The notes under the pieces were generated by a model. It made no database searches and was not told the origin of the DNA. It saw nothing but the letters and a program-made list of their open reading frames with translations. DNA of 64,000 nt from Halomonas chromatireducens (GTDB lineage Bacteria > Pseudomonadota > Gammaproteobacteria > Pseudomonadales > Halomonadaceae), in contig NZ_CP014226.1 in NCBI RefSeq assembly GCF_001545155.1, positions 3,259,931 through 3,323,930 on the forward strand, in the 5' to 3' direction. The number at the start of each line of letters is the position of its first letter. Within the stretch, counting starts at the first letter, position 1. The position numbers and the translations under genes are program-made. Of this stretch, positions 16,468-24,972 are shown piece after piece.

Positions 16468-18702
16468 GTGGCCGACCCGCTGCCCCAGGAAAAACTGTTC
16501 TTCTCTGCCCTGCGTTCCGGCGACTGGCCCGAACCCGAGCAGGCGTGGACGCTCGACGAGGCCGGACTCAGCCCCGCCGGCCTGGCCGAGCTGTTCGAAT
16601 CCCAGCTCATGAGCCGCCACCTGGACCTGCATGCCCGGCGGCTGCAGGCCCGGGGCGAGGCCTTCTATACCATCGGCAGCGCCGGCCACGAGGGCAATGC
16701 CGCCATTGCCCGGGCCTTTCGTCACACCGATCCCGCCTTCCTGCATTATCGCGACGCCGCCTTCCTGATCCAGCGCAGCCGCAGCGTGCCGGGACAGACG
16801 CCGCTCTGGGACCTGCTGTTGAGCTTCGCTGCCTCGGCCGACGACCCGATCTCCGGTGGCCGGCACAAGGTGCTGGGTTCGAAGGCGCTGCATGTTCCGC
16901 CCCAGACCAGCACCATCGCCTCGCACCTGCCCAAGGCGATGGGGGCCGCCTACGGCCTCGGCCTGTGGCGACGCCTGGGCGGCGGTGGCGAATGGCCGGC
17001 CGATAGCGTGGCGATCTGCAGTTTCGGCGACGCCTCGTTCAACCACTCCACCGCCCAGGGTGCGCTCAACGCCGCCGGCTGGGCCGCCTACCAGGGCTCG
17101 CCCATGCCCCTGGTGATGGTCTGCGAGGACAACGGCATCGGCATCTCCACCCTCACGCCCGATGGCTGGATCGAGGCGAGCATGCGCGCTCGCCCCGGCT
17201 TTCACTATCTCAGCTGTGACGGGCTCGACCTGCTCGATACCTGGCGCGCCGCCCGGGAGGCGGAGCGCATCGCGCGCAGTCGCAAGCAGCCGGTGTTCCT
17301 GCACATGCGCTGCGTGCGGCTGTTTGGCCATGCCGGCTCGGATGCCCAGCAGGCCTACATGACGCCCCAGCGCATCAAGGCCGACGAGGCGCGTGACCCC
17401 TTGCTGGTCAGCGCCGGGCTGCTCCAGCGCCATGGGGTGCTCGACAAGGGGCAGATCGGCGAGCTCTACCGGGCCGTGGGGGAGCGCGTGGCCCGGGTCG
17501 CCGAAGAAGCGATTCGCCGGCCTCGGCTCGAAACTGCCGCGCAGGTCATGGCCAGCATCGTGCCGCCGCTGCGGCCAGGGCGTCAGCGGCCGTGGGAGGG
17601 GGACGTCGACACCTCCCCCGGGCCGATGGCGAAGCTGTTGAACCAGTCGCTGCATCGCCTGATGTCCCGCCATCCCCACCTGGTGATGGCCGGCGAGGAT
17701 ATCGGCCGCAAGGGCGGCGTCTACGGCGTCACCCAGAAGCTGCAGGCCCAGTTCGGCCCGCACCGGGTGATCGATACCCTGCTCGATGAGCAGAGCATCC
17801 TCGGGCTCGGGATCGGCCTGGGTCACAACGGCCTGGTACCGATTCTGGAGATCCAGTTTCTCGCCTACCTGCACAATGCCGAGGACCAGCTGCGCGGCGA
17901 GGCGGCGACGCTCAGCTTCTTCTCCAACGGCCAGTACACCAATCCCATGGTGGTGCGCATTGCCGGGCTCGGCTACCAGAAGGGTTTCGGCGGCCATTTC
18001 CACAACGACAACGCCATCGCCGTGTTGCGCGACATCCCCGGCCTGCTGGTGGCGTGCCCCTCCAATGCCGCCGATGCCGTTGGGCTGATGCAGGAGGCGG
18101 TGCGCCTGGCCGATGAGGAGCAGCGCGTCGTGGTCATGCTCGAGCCCATTGCCCTCTACCACAACCGCGACCTGCATGAAGAGGGGGACCAGGAGTGGTG
18201 CTTCGCCGATCCGGGGCCGGAGCATCGCCTCGACGTGGGTGAGCTCGGTGCATGGGGCGAAGGGCGCGACCTGGCCATCCTGACCTACGGCAACGGGGTC
18301 TACCTCTCTCGGCAGGCCGCTGTGCGTCTGGAAGCCGAAGGCATTGCCCTGCGCATTATCGACCTGCGCTGGCTGACCGCCATCGACCATGACGCCGTGC
18401 ATCGCCACGTTGCCGAGTGCGGACAGGTACTGGTGGTGGATGAGTGTCGCCGCAGCGGCTCGGTCAGCGAAGAGCTGATCACCGGCCTGGTGGAGCGCGG
18501 CATGGAAAGCCACCGCCTGCATCGGCTGACGGCCGAGGACAGCTTCATTCCGTTGGGCCGGGCGGCCACGGTGACCCTGCCCTCGGCGGATGCCATCGTC
18601 GAACGGGCGCGGCGAGCCGTCGGCAGGTCGGTTTCGGCAGTCTCCGGCGTGCCGGCGGCAGCGTCCAGCGGCAAGGTATCGGCAGGGAGCGACAGCGAAT
18701 GA
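16468..18702 (+). CDS. 2-oxoacid dehydrogenase E1, fused alpha-beta subunits
   Basis: A thiamine-diphosphate enzyme of the branched-chain/acetoin/pyruvate dehydrogenase E1 class in which the alpha (about residues 1-370) and beta (about 385-744) chains are one 744-residue protein. The alpha part has the ThDP/Mg motif GDASFNHSTAQGAL near residue 188 with the closing N in CEDNGIGIST. The beta part has MAGEDIGRKGGVYGVT and EIQFLAYLHNAEDQL. GTG 16468 has AGGAG 9 nt upstream. No E2 or E3 gene lies nearby; instead an ATGA overlap couples it to a FabD-like acyltransferase. The natural 2-oxo acid is unknown; branched-chain 2-oxo acids are one possibility. Confidence 0.88.
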   Translation: MADPLPQEKLFFSALRSGDWPEPEQAWTLDEAGLSPAGLAELFESQLMSRHLDLHARRLQARGEAFYTIGSAGHEGNAAIARAFRHTDPAFLHYRDAAFLIQRSRSVPGQTPLWDLLLSFAASADDPISGGRHKVLGSKALHVPPQTSTIASHLPKAMGAAYGLGLWRRLGGGGEWPADSVAICSFGDASFNHSTAQGALNAAGWAAYQGSPMPLVMVCEDNGIGISTLTPDGWIEASMRARPGFHYLSCDGLDLLDTWRAAREAERIARSRKQPVFLHMRCVRLFGHAGSDAQQAYMTPQRIKADEARDPLLVSAGLLQRHGVLDKGQIGELYRAVGERVARVAEEAIRRPRLETAAQVMASIVPPLRPGRQRPWEGDVDTSPGPMAKLLNQSLHRLMSRHPHLVMAGEDIGRKGGVYGVTQKLQAQFGPHRVIDTLLDEQSILGLGIGLGHNGLVPILEIQFLAYLHNAEDQLRGEAATLSFFSNGQYTNPMVVRIAGLGYQKGFGGHFHNDNAIAVLRDIPGLLVACPSNAADAVGLMQEAVRLADEEQRVVVMLEPIALYHNRDLHEEGDQEWCFADPGPEHRLDVGELGAWGEGRDLAILTYGNGVYLSRQAAVRLEAEGIALRIIDLRWLTAIDHDAVHRHVAECGQVLVVDECRRSGSVSEELITGLVERGMESHRLHRLTAEDSFIPLGRAATVTLPSADAIVERARRAVGRSVSAVSGVPAAASSGKVSAGSDSE

Positions 18703-19754
18703 CAGCCTCGAATACGACAGTGACACGCGAACGGCTATTGCTCGTCTGCCCCGGCCGCGGTACCTACAATGCCCCGGAGTGGGGCAGCCTCAAGCGCCAG
18801 GCGTCAGGCAGCGAGTGGCTGGCCCGCTTCGATGCCCAGCGCCGCGAGGCGGGACTGCCGAGTCTCCGCGAGCTGGACGGCGAGATTCCCTTTCGCCAGA
18901 GCCTGCATGGGAGAGGTGAACACGCCTCGCCGCTGATCTATGCCTGTGCCCTGGCCGATATGCAGGCCATCGATCCCGAGCGCTATGAAGTCGTCGCCGT
19001 CACCGGCAACTCCATGGGCTGGTATATCGCCCTGGCGGGCAGCGGTGCCCTGACGCCCGAGGATGCCCACCACCTGATCGGCACCATGGGCCAGATGATG
19101 CAGGAGACCCTTGTCGGCGGGCAGGTCCTCTACCCCTGGGTGGACGAGCAGTGGCGGCCGCAGTGGTCGCTACGCCGTGACCTGCTGGGGCTGGTGGAGC
19201 GGCTGCATGGTGAACAGGGCGCGGCGCTCTACCTCTCCATCGACCTGGGCGGCATGCTGGTCTTCGGCGGCAATGAGGTCGGGCTGGCCAGGCTGACCGA
19301 GGCGCTGCCGCCCCGGGAGCGTTTCCCGATGCGGCTGCATCAACACTCGGCCTTTCACACGCCACTGCAGCAGGAGGTGCGGGAGGCGGCTCGCCAGCGG
19401 CTGACGGACGCCCCGTTCCGGGTGCCCAGGGTGCCGATGATCGACGGGCGTGGCCATGTCTGGACGCCCTGGAGCACTGCTCCCCAGGCACTGTGGGACT
19501 ATACCCTCGGTGAACAGCTGGTGGCGCCCTATGACTACACGGCGGCCCTGCGGGTCGGAATAAGGGAGTTTGCGCCGGACCGTATCGTCATTCCGGGGCC
19601 GGGCGCGACGCTGGGCGGTGCCACCGCCCAGGCGCTGATTCAGCTGGGCTGGAAAGGGCTCGACAGCAAGGAAGCCTTCCAGGCCCGACAGGCCGACGAC
19701 CCCCTGTTGATCTGCATGGGCATGCCTGAGCAGCGTGACTGGCTGCTGCGCTGA
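18699..19754 (+). CDS. FabD-like acyl-carrier/CoA acyltransferase
   Basis: A 351-residue member of the malonyl-CoA:ACP transacylase fold. The nucleophile elbow reads VTGNSMGWYIAL (Ser105; GHSxG in housekeeping FabD), and the catalytic histidine lies in LHQHSAFHTPL. The opening LLLVCPGRGTY corresponds to FabD's LFPGQG strand but differs from it. The ATG overlaps the stop codon of the E1 gene (ATGA), so the two are translationally coupled. Differences at the elbow and length (FabD is about 310) suggest a dedicated acyltransferase, perhaps acting on the acyl product of the E1 complex; that is inference. Confidence 0.78.
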   Translation: MTASNTTVTRERLLLVCPGRGTYNAPEWGSLKRQASGSEWLARFDAQRREAGLPSLRELDGEIPFRQSLHGRGEHASPLIYACALADMQAIDPERYEVVAVTGNSMGWYIALAGSGALTPEDAHHLIGTMGQMMQETLVGGQVLYPWVDEQWRPQWSLRRDLLGLVERLHGEQGAALYLSIDLGGMLVFGGNEVGLARLTEALPPRERFPMRLHQHSAFHTPLQQEVREAARQRLTDAPFRVPRVPMIDGRGHVWTPWSTAPQALWDYTLGEQLVAPYDYTAALRVGIREFAPDRIVIPGPGATLGGATAQALIQLGWKGLDSKEAFQARQADDPLLICMGMPEQRDWLLR

Positions 19755-19760
19755 TGCTCG

Positions 19761-20240
19761 CTATTCCGCCAGGCCCAGGCGCTCGTGCAGCCGCAGCATG
19801 ACTTCGACCTCGTGCTCGGGCCGCATCGGCTCGAGCCCCATCTCGCCGAACAGCTCGTTGCGGGCACGGCTCCACTCGCCGCCGGCCAGGGCGGGGTAGA
19901 GGCTGTCGGCCGGGGCCAGTTCGACGAAGGGGTCGATGCCGTAGGTGTCGAAGAGGCGTGCCAGGGCGGCCTCGTCGTCGCTGATGCCAGCGGTGAAGAG
20001 CGTGGCGTTGAAGTGGTCGCTCTCCAACTCCCGGATCACGTCCAGCGGGCTTGCGCCAAAGCTGGTCAGCTCTTCCATGCTGTAGCCGTTCAGGGCATTC
20101 ATCTCCTCGTCAAGCCAGTCATCATCCGGCTGTATCAGGGTGTGCTTGATGCGTCCGTCAGACAGCACCCAGGCAATGGCCAGGGGCAGGTCGCTGTCGT
20201 CGCCGGTCTCCACGGCAATGAATCCGGGAATATCGGCCAT
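19761..20240 (-). CDS. Small protein resembling a degenerate DEDD exonuclease fold
   Basis: A 159-residue acidic protein. The order of segments, FIAVETGDDSDLPLAIAWVL, then ASPLDVIRELESDHFNATLFTAG, then DDEAALARLFDTYG, is reminiscent of a 3'-5' exonuclease (RNase H-like) core, but the first Asp of the DxE motif is Val and other metal ligands are unclear, so catalysis is doubtful. The assignment is by eye only and could be wrong. ATG 20240 starts 1 bp after the tatD stop with a GAGGAGCAC site, so it is tatD-coupled. Confidence 0.55.
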   Translation of the reverse strand: MADIPGFIAVETGDDSDLPLAIAWVLSDGRIKHTLIQPDDDWLDEEMNALNGYSMEELTSFGASPLDVIRELESDHFNATLFTAGISDDEAALARLFDTYGIDPFVELAPADSLYPALAGGEWSRARNELFGEMGLEPMRPEHEVEVMLRLHERLGLAE

Positions 20241-20241
20241 C

Positions 20242-21138
20242 TCAGTGCTCCTCCTGCTGGAAAGTGCCAGCAACGTTGGGATCCTCGGTCTCTGCCAGCC
20301 GGAAGAAGGCCCGAGCGGTTTGGGACGTGGCCTGGGCCAGCTCGACTTCGCTGACTCCCTGCCAATGGGCGATCTCTCTCACGATCCAGGGCAGCAGTGA
20401 CGGCTCGTGCCGCCTGCCCTTGAGTTTGGCAGGTAAATTGCGCGGCAGCAGGTAGGGGCAGTCGGTTTCCACCATGAGTCGATCCCGGGGGACTTCGCCG
20501 ACCAGTTCGCGCAGGTGATGGCCGCGGCGTTCATCGCAGATCCAGCCGGTCAGGCCGATATGCAGGTCGAGGTCACGGTAGCCGTAGAGGGTCTCGCGAT
20601 CGGCGGTGAAGCAGTGGATGACGGCCCCCGGGAGATCGTCGCGCCCGGCATGCAGGGTGTCACGCATGCGCTTGCCGGCGTCGCGTTCGTGGATGAACAG
20701 CGGTTTGCCGCACTCCACCGCCAGGCCCAGCTGCGCCTCGAAGGCCCGCTCCTGTTCTGCAGGTGTCGAGAAGTTGCGATTGAAGTCCAGCCCGCACTCG
20801 CCCACCGCCACCACTTCGGGTTGCCGGTGCAGCTCGCGCATCGCCTGCTGCAGTGAGGCGTCCCAGCGGCTGGCATCGTGGGGATGGACACCGGCGGTGG
20901 CATAAAGCCCCGCATGGCATCGTGCCAGCGCTACGGCCTGCTCGGCATGCTCACGGTCGGTGCCGGTCAGGATCAGGCCGGTGACGTTGGCCGCCCTGGC
21001 GCGGGCGATCACCGCGTCGAGATCGCGGGCGAAGCTCTCATGGGTCAGGTTGGCGCCGATATCCACCAGCGGAGCAGGTGAGCGGAACCGCAGGGCCTCG
21101 GGCAGAAAATCATCGCTGGTCTCGGTCGGGTCAACCAA
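20242..21138 (-). CDS. tatD: TatD family metal-dependent hydrolase
   Basis: A 298-residue TIM-barrel hydrolase of the TatD DNase family. Metal ligands and signatures are visible: LVDIGANLTH (family opening, HxH equivalent altered to NLTH), TAGVHPHDA, VGECGLDFNR, FIHERDAG, VIHCFT and VETDCPYLLPR. The start is TTG 21138, supported by AGGAG 7 nt upstream. Members have 3'-5' DNase/RNase activity and roles in DNA repair or quality control. It is followed immediately by the small exonuclease-like gene and is divergent from uup. Confidence 0.9.
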   Translation of the reverse strand: MVDPTETSDDFLPEALRFRSPAPLVDIGANLTHESFARDLDAVIARARAANVTGLILTGTDREHAEQAVALARCHAGLYATAGVHPHDASRWDASLQQAMRELHRQPEVVAVGECGLDFNRNFSTPAEQERAFEAQLGLAVECGKPLFIHERDAGKRMRDTLHAGRDDLPGAVIHCFTADRETLYGYRDLDLHIGLTGWICDERRGHHLRELVGEVPRDRLMVETDCPYLLPRNLPAKLKGRRHEPSLLPWIVREIAHWQGVSEVELAQATSQTARAFFRLAETEDPNVAGTFQQEEH

Positions 21139-21264
21139 GGCAGAACTCCTACTGTCGTCAGGGCATCGGGGCGAGTGCCTCCGGAATGCATCGTATTGTA
21201 CAGGACCACGCCGAGCCGGCCATGCGTTACACTAGCCGCCTCGATGACTGGATGAGGTGTGCGA

Positions 21265-23190
21265 GTGACCCTGCTACGTCTGGAACGGCTGCAACTGGCC
21301 TATGGCAATCATGTGCTGCTCGACGGCGCCGACCTGGTGCTGGAGAGGGGCGAGCGGCTGTCGCTGGTGGGCCGCAACGGCACCGGCAAGTCGACGCTGC
21401 TCAAGCTGATTGCCGGTGAGATCCTGCCGGATGGTGGCAGCATCTGGCGGGCGCCGGGACTCAAGATAGGCGTGCTGGCCCAGGACCTGCCGGCGGCTTC
21501 CGGCGAGACCATCTTCGATGTGGTGGCCGAAGGGCTGCCCCAGGCCGGCAAGCTGCTCGCCGAATACCATCATCTGATCCAGGATCCCGACCCGGACATG
21601 AACCGCATGGCCCAGCTCCAGACCCGGCTGGAGGCCATCGACGGCTGGTCCTTCCACCAGCGCATCGACGTGGTGCTGACCCGTCTCGGGCTACCCGCCG
21701 ACGACGAGATGGCCTCGCTCTCGGGTGGCTGGCGCCGGCGCGTGGCACTGGCCCGGGCGCTGGTTGCCGAGCCGGACTTGCTGCTCCTCGACGAGCCCAC
21801 CAACCACCTGGACCTGGATACCATCGCCTGGCTGGAGGAGCAGCTCGCCGCCTTCCCCGGATCGGTGCTGTTCATCACCCACGACCGGGCCTTCCTGTCG
21901 AAGCTGGCCACGGCAATCCTGGAGCTCGACCGCGGCCGCCTGGGGCGCTACCCCGGCGACTATGCCAAGTACCAGGAGCAGAAGAACCACGAGCTGGAGG
22001 TCGAGGCCCGGGAGCACGCCGAGTTCGACAAGAAGCTCGCCCAGGAGGAGGCATGGATTCGCCAGGGCATCAAGGCTCGTCGCACCCGCAACGAGGGCCG
22101 GGTACGTGCCCTGGAGCAGCTGCGTCGCGACCGCAGCCAGCGCCGCGAGCGCCAGGGCAAGGCCAACCTCAGCGTGGACAGCGGCGAGCGCAGCGGCAAG
22201 CGGGTCGTCGAGCTCAAGCATGTCACCCAGCGCTTCGGCGACGAGGTGGTGATCCGCGACCTCAGCCTGGAGATACAGCGCGGCGACCGTATTGGCCTGA
22301 TCGGTCGCAACGGTGCCGGCAAGACCACACTGCTCAAGATACTGCTCGGACAACTGGAGCCGAGCGAAGGAGAGGTGCGGCTCGGCACCAACCTGCAGGT
22401 GGCCTATTTCGACCAGCTGCGCGCCGGCCTGGAGCCGGAAAAGACCGTCTACGACAACGTGGCGCAGGGCAGCGATCGGGTCACCGTGGGCGGCAAGGAC
22501 AAGCATGTCATCAGCTACCTGCAGGACTTCCTGTTCACCCCCGAGCGTGCCCGCCAGCCGGTCAAGGCGCTTTCGGGGGGTGAATCCAACCGCCTGTTGC
22601 TGGCCAAGCTGTTCACCCAGCCGGCCAACGTGCTGGTGCTCGACGAGCCGACCAACGACCTCGATGTCGAGACGCTGGAGCTCCTGGAGGAACTGCTGCT
22701 CAACTTCGAGGGCACGCTGCTGCTGGTCTCCCACGACCGTGCCTTCATGGATAACGTGGTAACCGGTGTACTGGCCTTCGAGGGCGACGGCCAAGTTCGC
22801 GAATACGTGGGTGGCTATACCGACTGGGTGCGCCAGGGCGGCAGCCTGCCGCCGGCGCCCTGGGAAGGCGCCGCCCGCCAGGGGGTCGAACCCACCCGCC
22901 AGGCGGCCGAGCCGGCCGAGGACAAGAAAACATCCCAGCCCGAAGCGGCAAAGAAAGCGGTCAAGCTCTCCTACAAGCTGCAGCGCGAGCTGGATACGCT
23001 GCCGTCACGGATCGAGACCCTGGAGGCCGAAGTGGCTGACTTCGAGTCTCGAGTGGGTGATCCTGGCTTCTACCAGCAGGACGCCGACAGCGTCACCGCC
23101 ACTCTGCAGGCGCTGAACGACAAGCAGGCCGAGCTGGAGATGGCCATGGAGCGCTGGATGGAATTGGAGGCGCTGGCCGCCGGTGAGTAA
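21265..23190 (+). CDS. uup: ABC-F ATPase Uup
   Basis: A soluble tandem-ATPase ABC-F protein of about 641 residues that acts on ribosomes or branched DNA rather than in transport. Two complete cassettes are seen: Walker A GRNGTGKST and GRNGAGKTT, signatures LSGGWRRR and LSGGESNR, and Walker B LLLLDEPTNHLD and VLVLDEPTNDLD. The inter-domain linker (around residues 240-310) is Arg/Glu rich, and a C-terminal coiled coil (after ~545) marks the Uup subgroup. GTG 21265 is preferred because GAGG sits 7 nt upstream; GTG 21259 is possible but too close. Confidence 0.94.
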   Translation: MTLLRLERLQLAYGNHVLLDGADLVLERGERLSLVGRNGTGKSTLLKLIAGEILPDGGSIWRAPGLKIGVLAQDLPAASGETIFDVVAEGLPQAGKLLAEYHHLIQDPDPDMNRMAQLQTRLEAIDGWSFHQRIDVVLTRLGLPADDEMASLSGGWRRRVALARALVAEPDLLLLDEPTNHLDLDTIAWLEEQLAAFPGSVLFITHDRAFLSKLATAILELDRGRLGRYPGDYAKYQEQKNHELEVEAREHAEFDKKLAQEEAWIRQGIKARRTRNEGRVRALEQLRRDRSQRRERQGKANLSVDSGERSGKRVVELKHVTQRFGDEVVIRDLSLEIQRGDRIGLIGRNGAGKTTLLKILLGQLEPSEGEVRLGTNLQVAYFDQLRAGLEPEKTVYDNVAQGSDRVTVGGKDKHVISYLQDFLFTPERARQPVKALSGGESNRLLLAKLFTQPANVLVLDEPTNDLDVETLELLEELLLNFEGTLLLVSHDRAFMDNVVTGVLAFEGDGQVREYVGGYTDWVRQGGSLPPAPWEGAARQGVEPTRQAAEPAEDKKTSQPEAAKKAVKLSYKLQRELDTLPSRIETLEAEVADFESRVGDPGFYQQDADSVTATLQALNDKQAELEMAMERWMELEALAAGE

Positions 23191-23300
23191 GCGATGATTC
23201 GCTACTACGTGCCGGCGGCGACCAACGCCTTTTCGCTAGTGACGCGACGCCTGCGTTTCCACAAGCCGAAAAAGGTTGTTGGGCGGGAGCAGGAGTTTGG

Positions 23301-23756
23301 TTATTCGGCGCTCTTTTCCCCCTTTTTGCCGACACGCACGGCAAGAACGTCACACTGGGCGCCGTGCAGCACCCCGGTAGAGGTGGATCCCAGCAGCAGG
23401 GCGAAGCCATGTCGGCCATGGGAGCCCACCACGATCAGGTCGACGGTATGTTCATCCGCGAAGCGGTGGATCTCTGTATCGGGCATGCCCACCACCACGT
23501 GCTGGTTCTCCTTGGCGACGTGAGGGTCGGCAATCTCGGCCAGGCGCTGCTTGGCGTGCTCGTCGAGCTGATCCTGGATGCTGGTGAGGTCCATGGGGAT
23601 ATCGCCACCGTAGGCGAAGCCCAGCGGTTCCAGGGTATGCATGATGGAAAGCTTCGCCTGGTTGCGTTCGGCGATCTGCATGGCACGCTCGAGGACCTTG
23701 TGGGAATCCTTGGTCAGGTCGACGGCGACCAGGATGTGGCGGTATTCATTGCTCAT
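23301..23756 (-). CDS. Universal stress protein (UspA family)
   Basis: A 151-residue single Usp domain: YRHILVAVDLTKDS at the N-terminus and the ATP-binding signature VVGSHGRHGFALLLGSTSTG, with the G-2x-G-9x-G-(S/T) spacing, near residue 115. It is probably an ATP-binding dimer induced by stress or stasis. ATG 23756 begins the domain; an upstream extension of 31 codons lacks a ribosome-binding site. The 110 bp between uup and this gene hold no supported gene. Confidence 0.93.
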   Translation of the reverse strand: MSNEYRHILVAVDLTKDSHKVLERAMQIAERNQAKLSIMHTLEPLGFAYGGDIPMDLTSIQDQLDEHAKQRLAEIADPHVAKENQHVVVGMPDTEIHRFADEHTVDLIVVGSHGRHGFALLLGSTSTGVLHGAQCDVLAVRVGKKGEKSAE

Positions 23757-23862
23757 GGCAGGCTCCTGCGAAACGGCATGGTCATTGGTGTCATGCCAAC
23801 ACTCTAGGACGACTGCCGAGCCAAGACAACGACTTGCGTCAAGATTCATTCAGGAGAAGCCG

Positions 23863-24417
23863 ATGGTTTGGGCAATGATAATCGGGGTGCTGCTGTTGAT
23901 GGTCGCACCAGTGATGTGGCTCAAGCCCAGCCCGAGGCAGCGCCGTATTGCACCACTGCGCAATGCCGCAGCGAAAGCCGGGGTCAAGGTGAAGCTGGAG
24001 ACACCGCCGCTGCATGGCATCGGTACGGCCATGCCTGGCTATCGCTGGTCCTATCCGGTCGAGTCACCCGGTCCCCGGTTCCTGCTGGTGCGTGACAGTG
24101 ACGCCAGCAACGCACTAAAGCCCTTTCTGGCAGGCTGGCGCTGGCGTATCGAGCCTCTCCGCGCCCTGCCGGACGATGCCCGGGAGCCGCTCGAGGCTCT
24201 GCTCATGCGTTTGCCCCAGGATGCCCTGGTGGTCGAGTCCAGCGAGCTTGGCATCACGCTCTGGTGGTGGGAGTCCCAGGGCGCCGAGCGTTTTCTAACC
24301 TACGTGGCCGACTTTCGCCGCCTGCGCGATGCCCTGGCCGGCCATGCCGACCGGCCGCCGGCCACCCGTGCCTTTGGCGAGGGAGAAGGCGCAATCCCTC
24401 CAAAGCCTGACCTTTAG
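23863..24417 (+). CDS. Membrane-anchored protein of unknown function
   Basis: A 184-residue protein. One N-terminal hydrophobic helix (MVWAMIIGVLLLMVAPVMWL) is followed by a basic stretch (KPSPRQRRIAPLR) and a soluble domain rich in Trp (ITLWWWESQG) and Arg; by the positive-inside rule the domain should be cytoplasmic. ATG 23863 has AGGAG 6 nt upstream. I do not recognise the family. It is convergent with the MarR gene (8-bp gap) and divergent from the universal stress protein gene. Confidence 0.7.
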   Translation: MVWAMIIGVLLLMVAPVMWLKPSPRQRRIAPLRNAAAKAGVKVKLETPPLHGIGTAMPGYRWSYPVESPGPRFLLVRDSDASNALKPFLAGWRWRIEPLRALPDDAREPLEALLMRLPQDALVVESSELGITLWWWESQGAERFLTYVADFRRLRDALAGHADRPPATRAFGEGEGAIPPKPDL

Positions 24418-24425
24418 CGGGAGGG

Positions 24426-24869
24426 TCAGACGCCGCTTTCGCGGGCCTGGATTGCCAGGCCGTTGTTTTCGATATGGGCCAGCAGGGCATCCAGTTGCTT
24501 GACGTCATCGTCACTGAGGCCTGTCAGCATCTCGCGACGCGCCTGGGTCACTACCTCGTCGATCTGCTCCAGCAGTGGGGTTGCCTCTGAGGTAAGGAAG
24601 ACCCGTTTGGTGCGGCGGTCCTGTTCGCAGGGCCGCCGCTCGATCAGTCCCTGTTCCGAGAGCTGGTCGAGGGTACGTACCAGCGATGGCGCTTCCACGC
24701 CGATGGCGCGGGCCAGGTCGCACTGGGGCTGCCCATCGCCTAGACGCCAGAGATGGTAGAGGGTGATCCAGCGCGTCTGAGTCAGGCCCAGGGGCGCCAG
24801 TCGCTCGTCGATGATGGCCCGCCACAGCCGGGGCAGGCGGGAGAGCCGGAAACCGATGTTCTGGTGCAT
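24426..24869 (-). CDS. MarR/SlyA family transcriptional regulator
   Basis: A 147-residue winged-helix regulator. The DNA-binding core reads LTQTRWITLYHLWRLGDGQPQCDLARAIG, then EAPSLVRTLDQLSEQGLIERR, with the wing at CEQDRRTKRVFLT. The last pattern is shared with SlyA (stress and virulence regulator). The start ATG 24869 was chosen because the N-terminal helix begins there; an upstream extension to 25187 is spurious. It is downstream of, and codirectional with, the DUF5924-type gene. Confidence 0.9.
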   Translation of the reverse strand: MHQNIGFRLSRLPRLWRAIIDERLAPLGLTQTRWITLYHLWRLGDGQPQCDLARAIGVEAPSLVRTLDQLSEQGLIERRPCEQDRRTKRVFLTSEATPLLEQIDEVVTQARREMLTGLSDDDVKQLDALLAHIENNGLAIQARESGV

Positions 24870-24972
24870 GGGACTCCGCAATTGCGTTGAATTTGCCGAA
24901 TTGTCCGGACCCGCAGCGTGTAATGCAACTCCAAGCGACAGGCGACAGGAGACAGTGACTATCAAGCAGGCG

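Noticed and set aside
16366..18726. 786-codon open frame on the minus strand opposite the E1 gene
   Set aside because: Shadow of a high-GC gene; its translation lacks recognisable domains and a ribosome-binding site, while the plus strand has clear E1 motifs.
23194..23523. Small gene between uup and the universal stress protein
   Set aside because: The frame overlaps the stress-protein gene on the other strand, has no ribosome-binding site, and its translation after ~35 residues is an antisense shadow.
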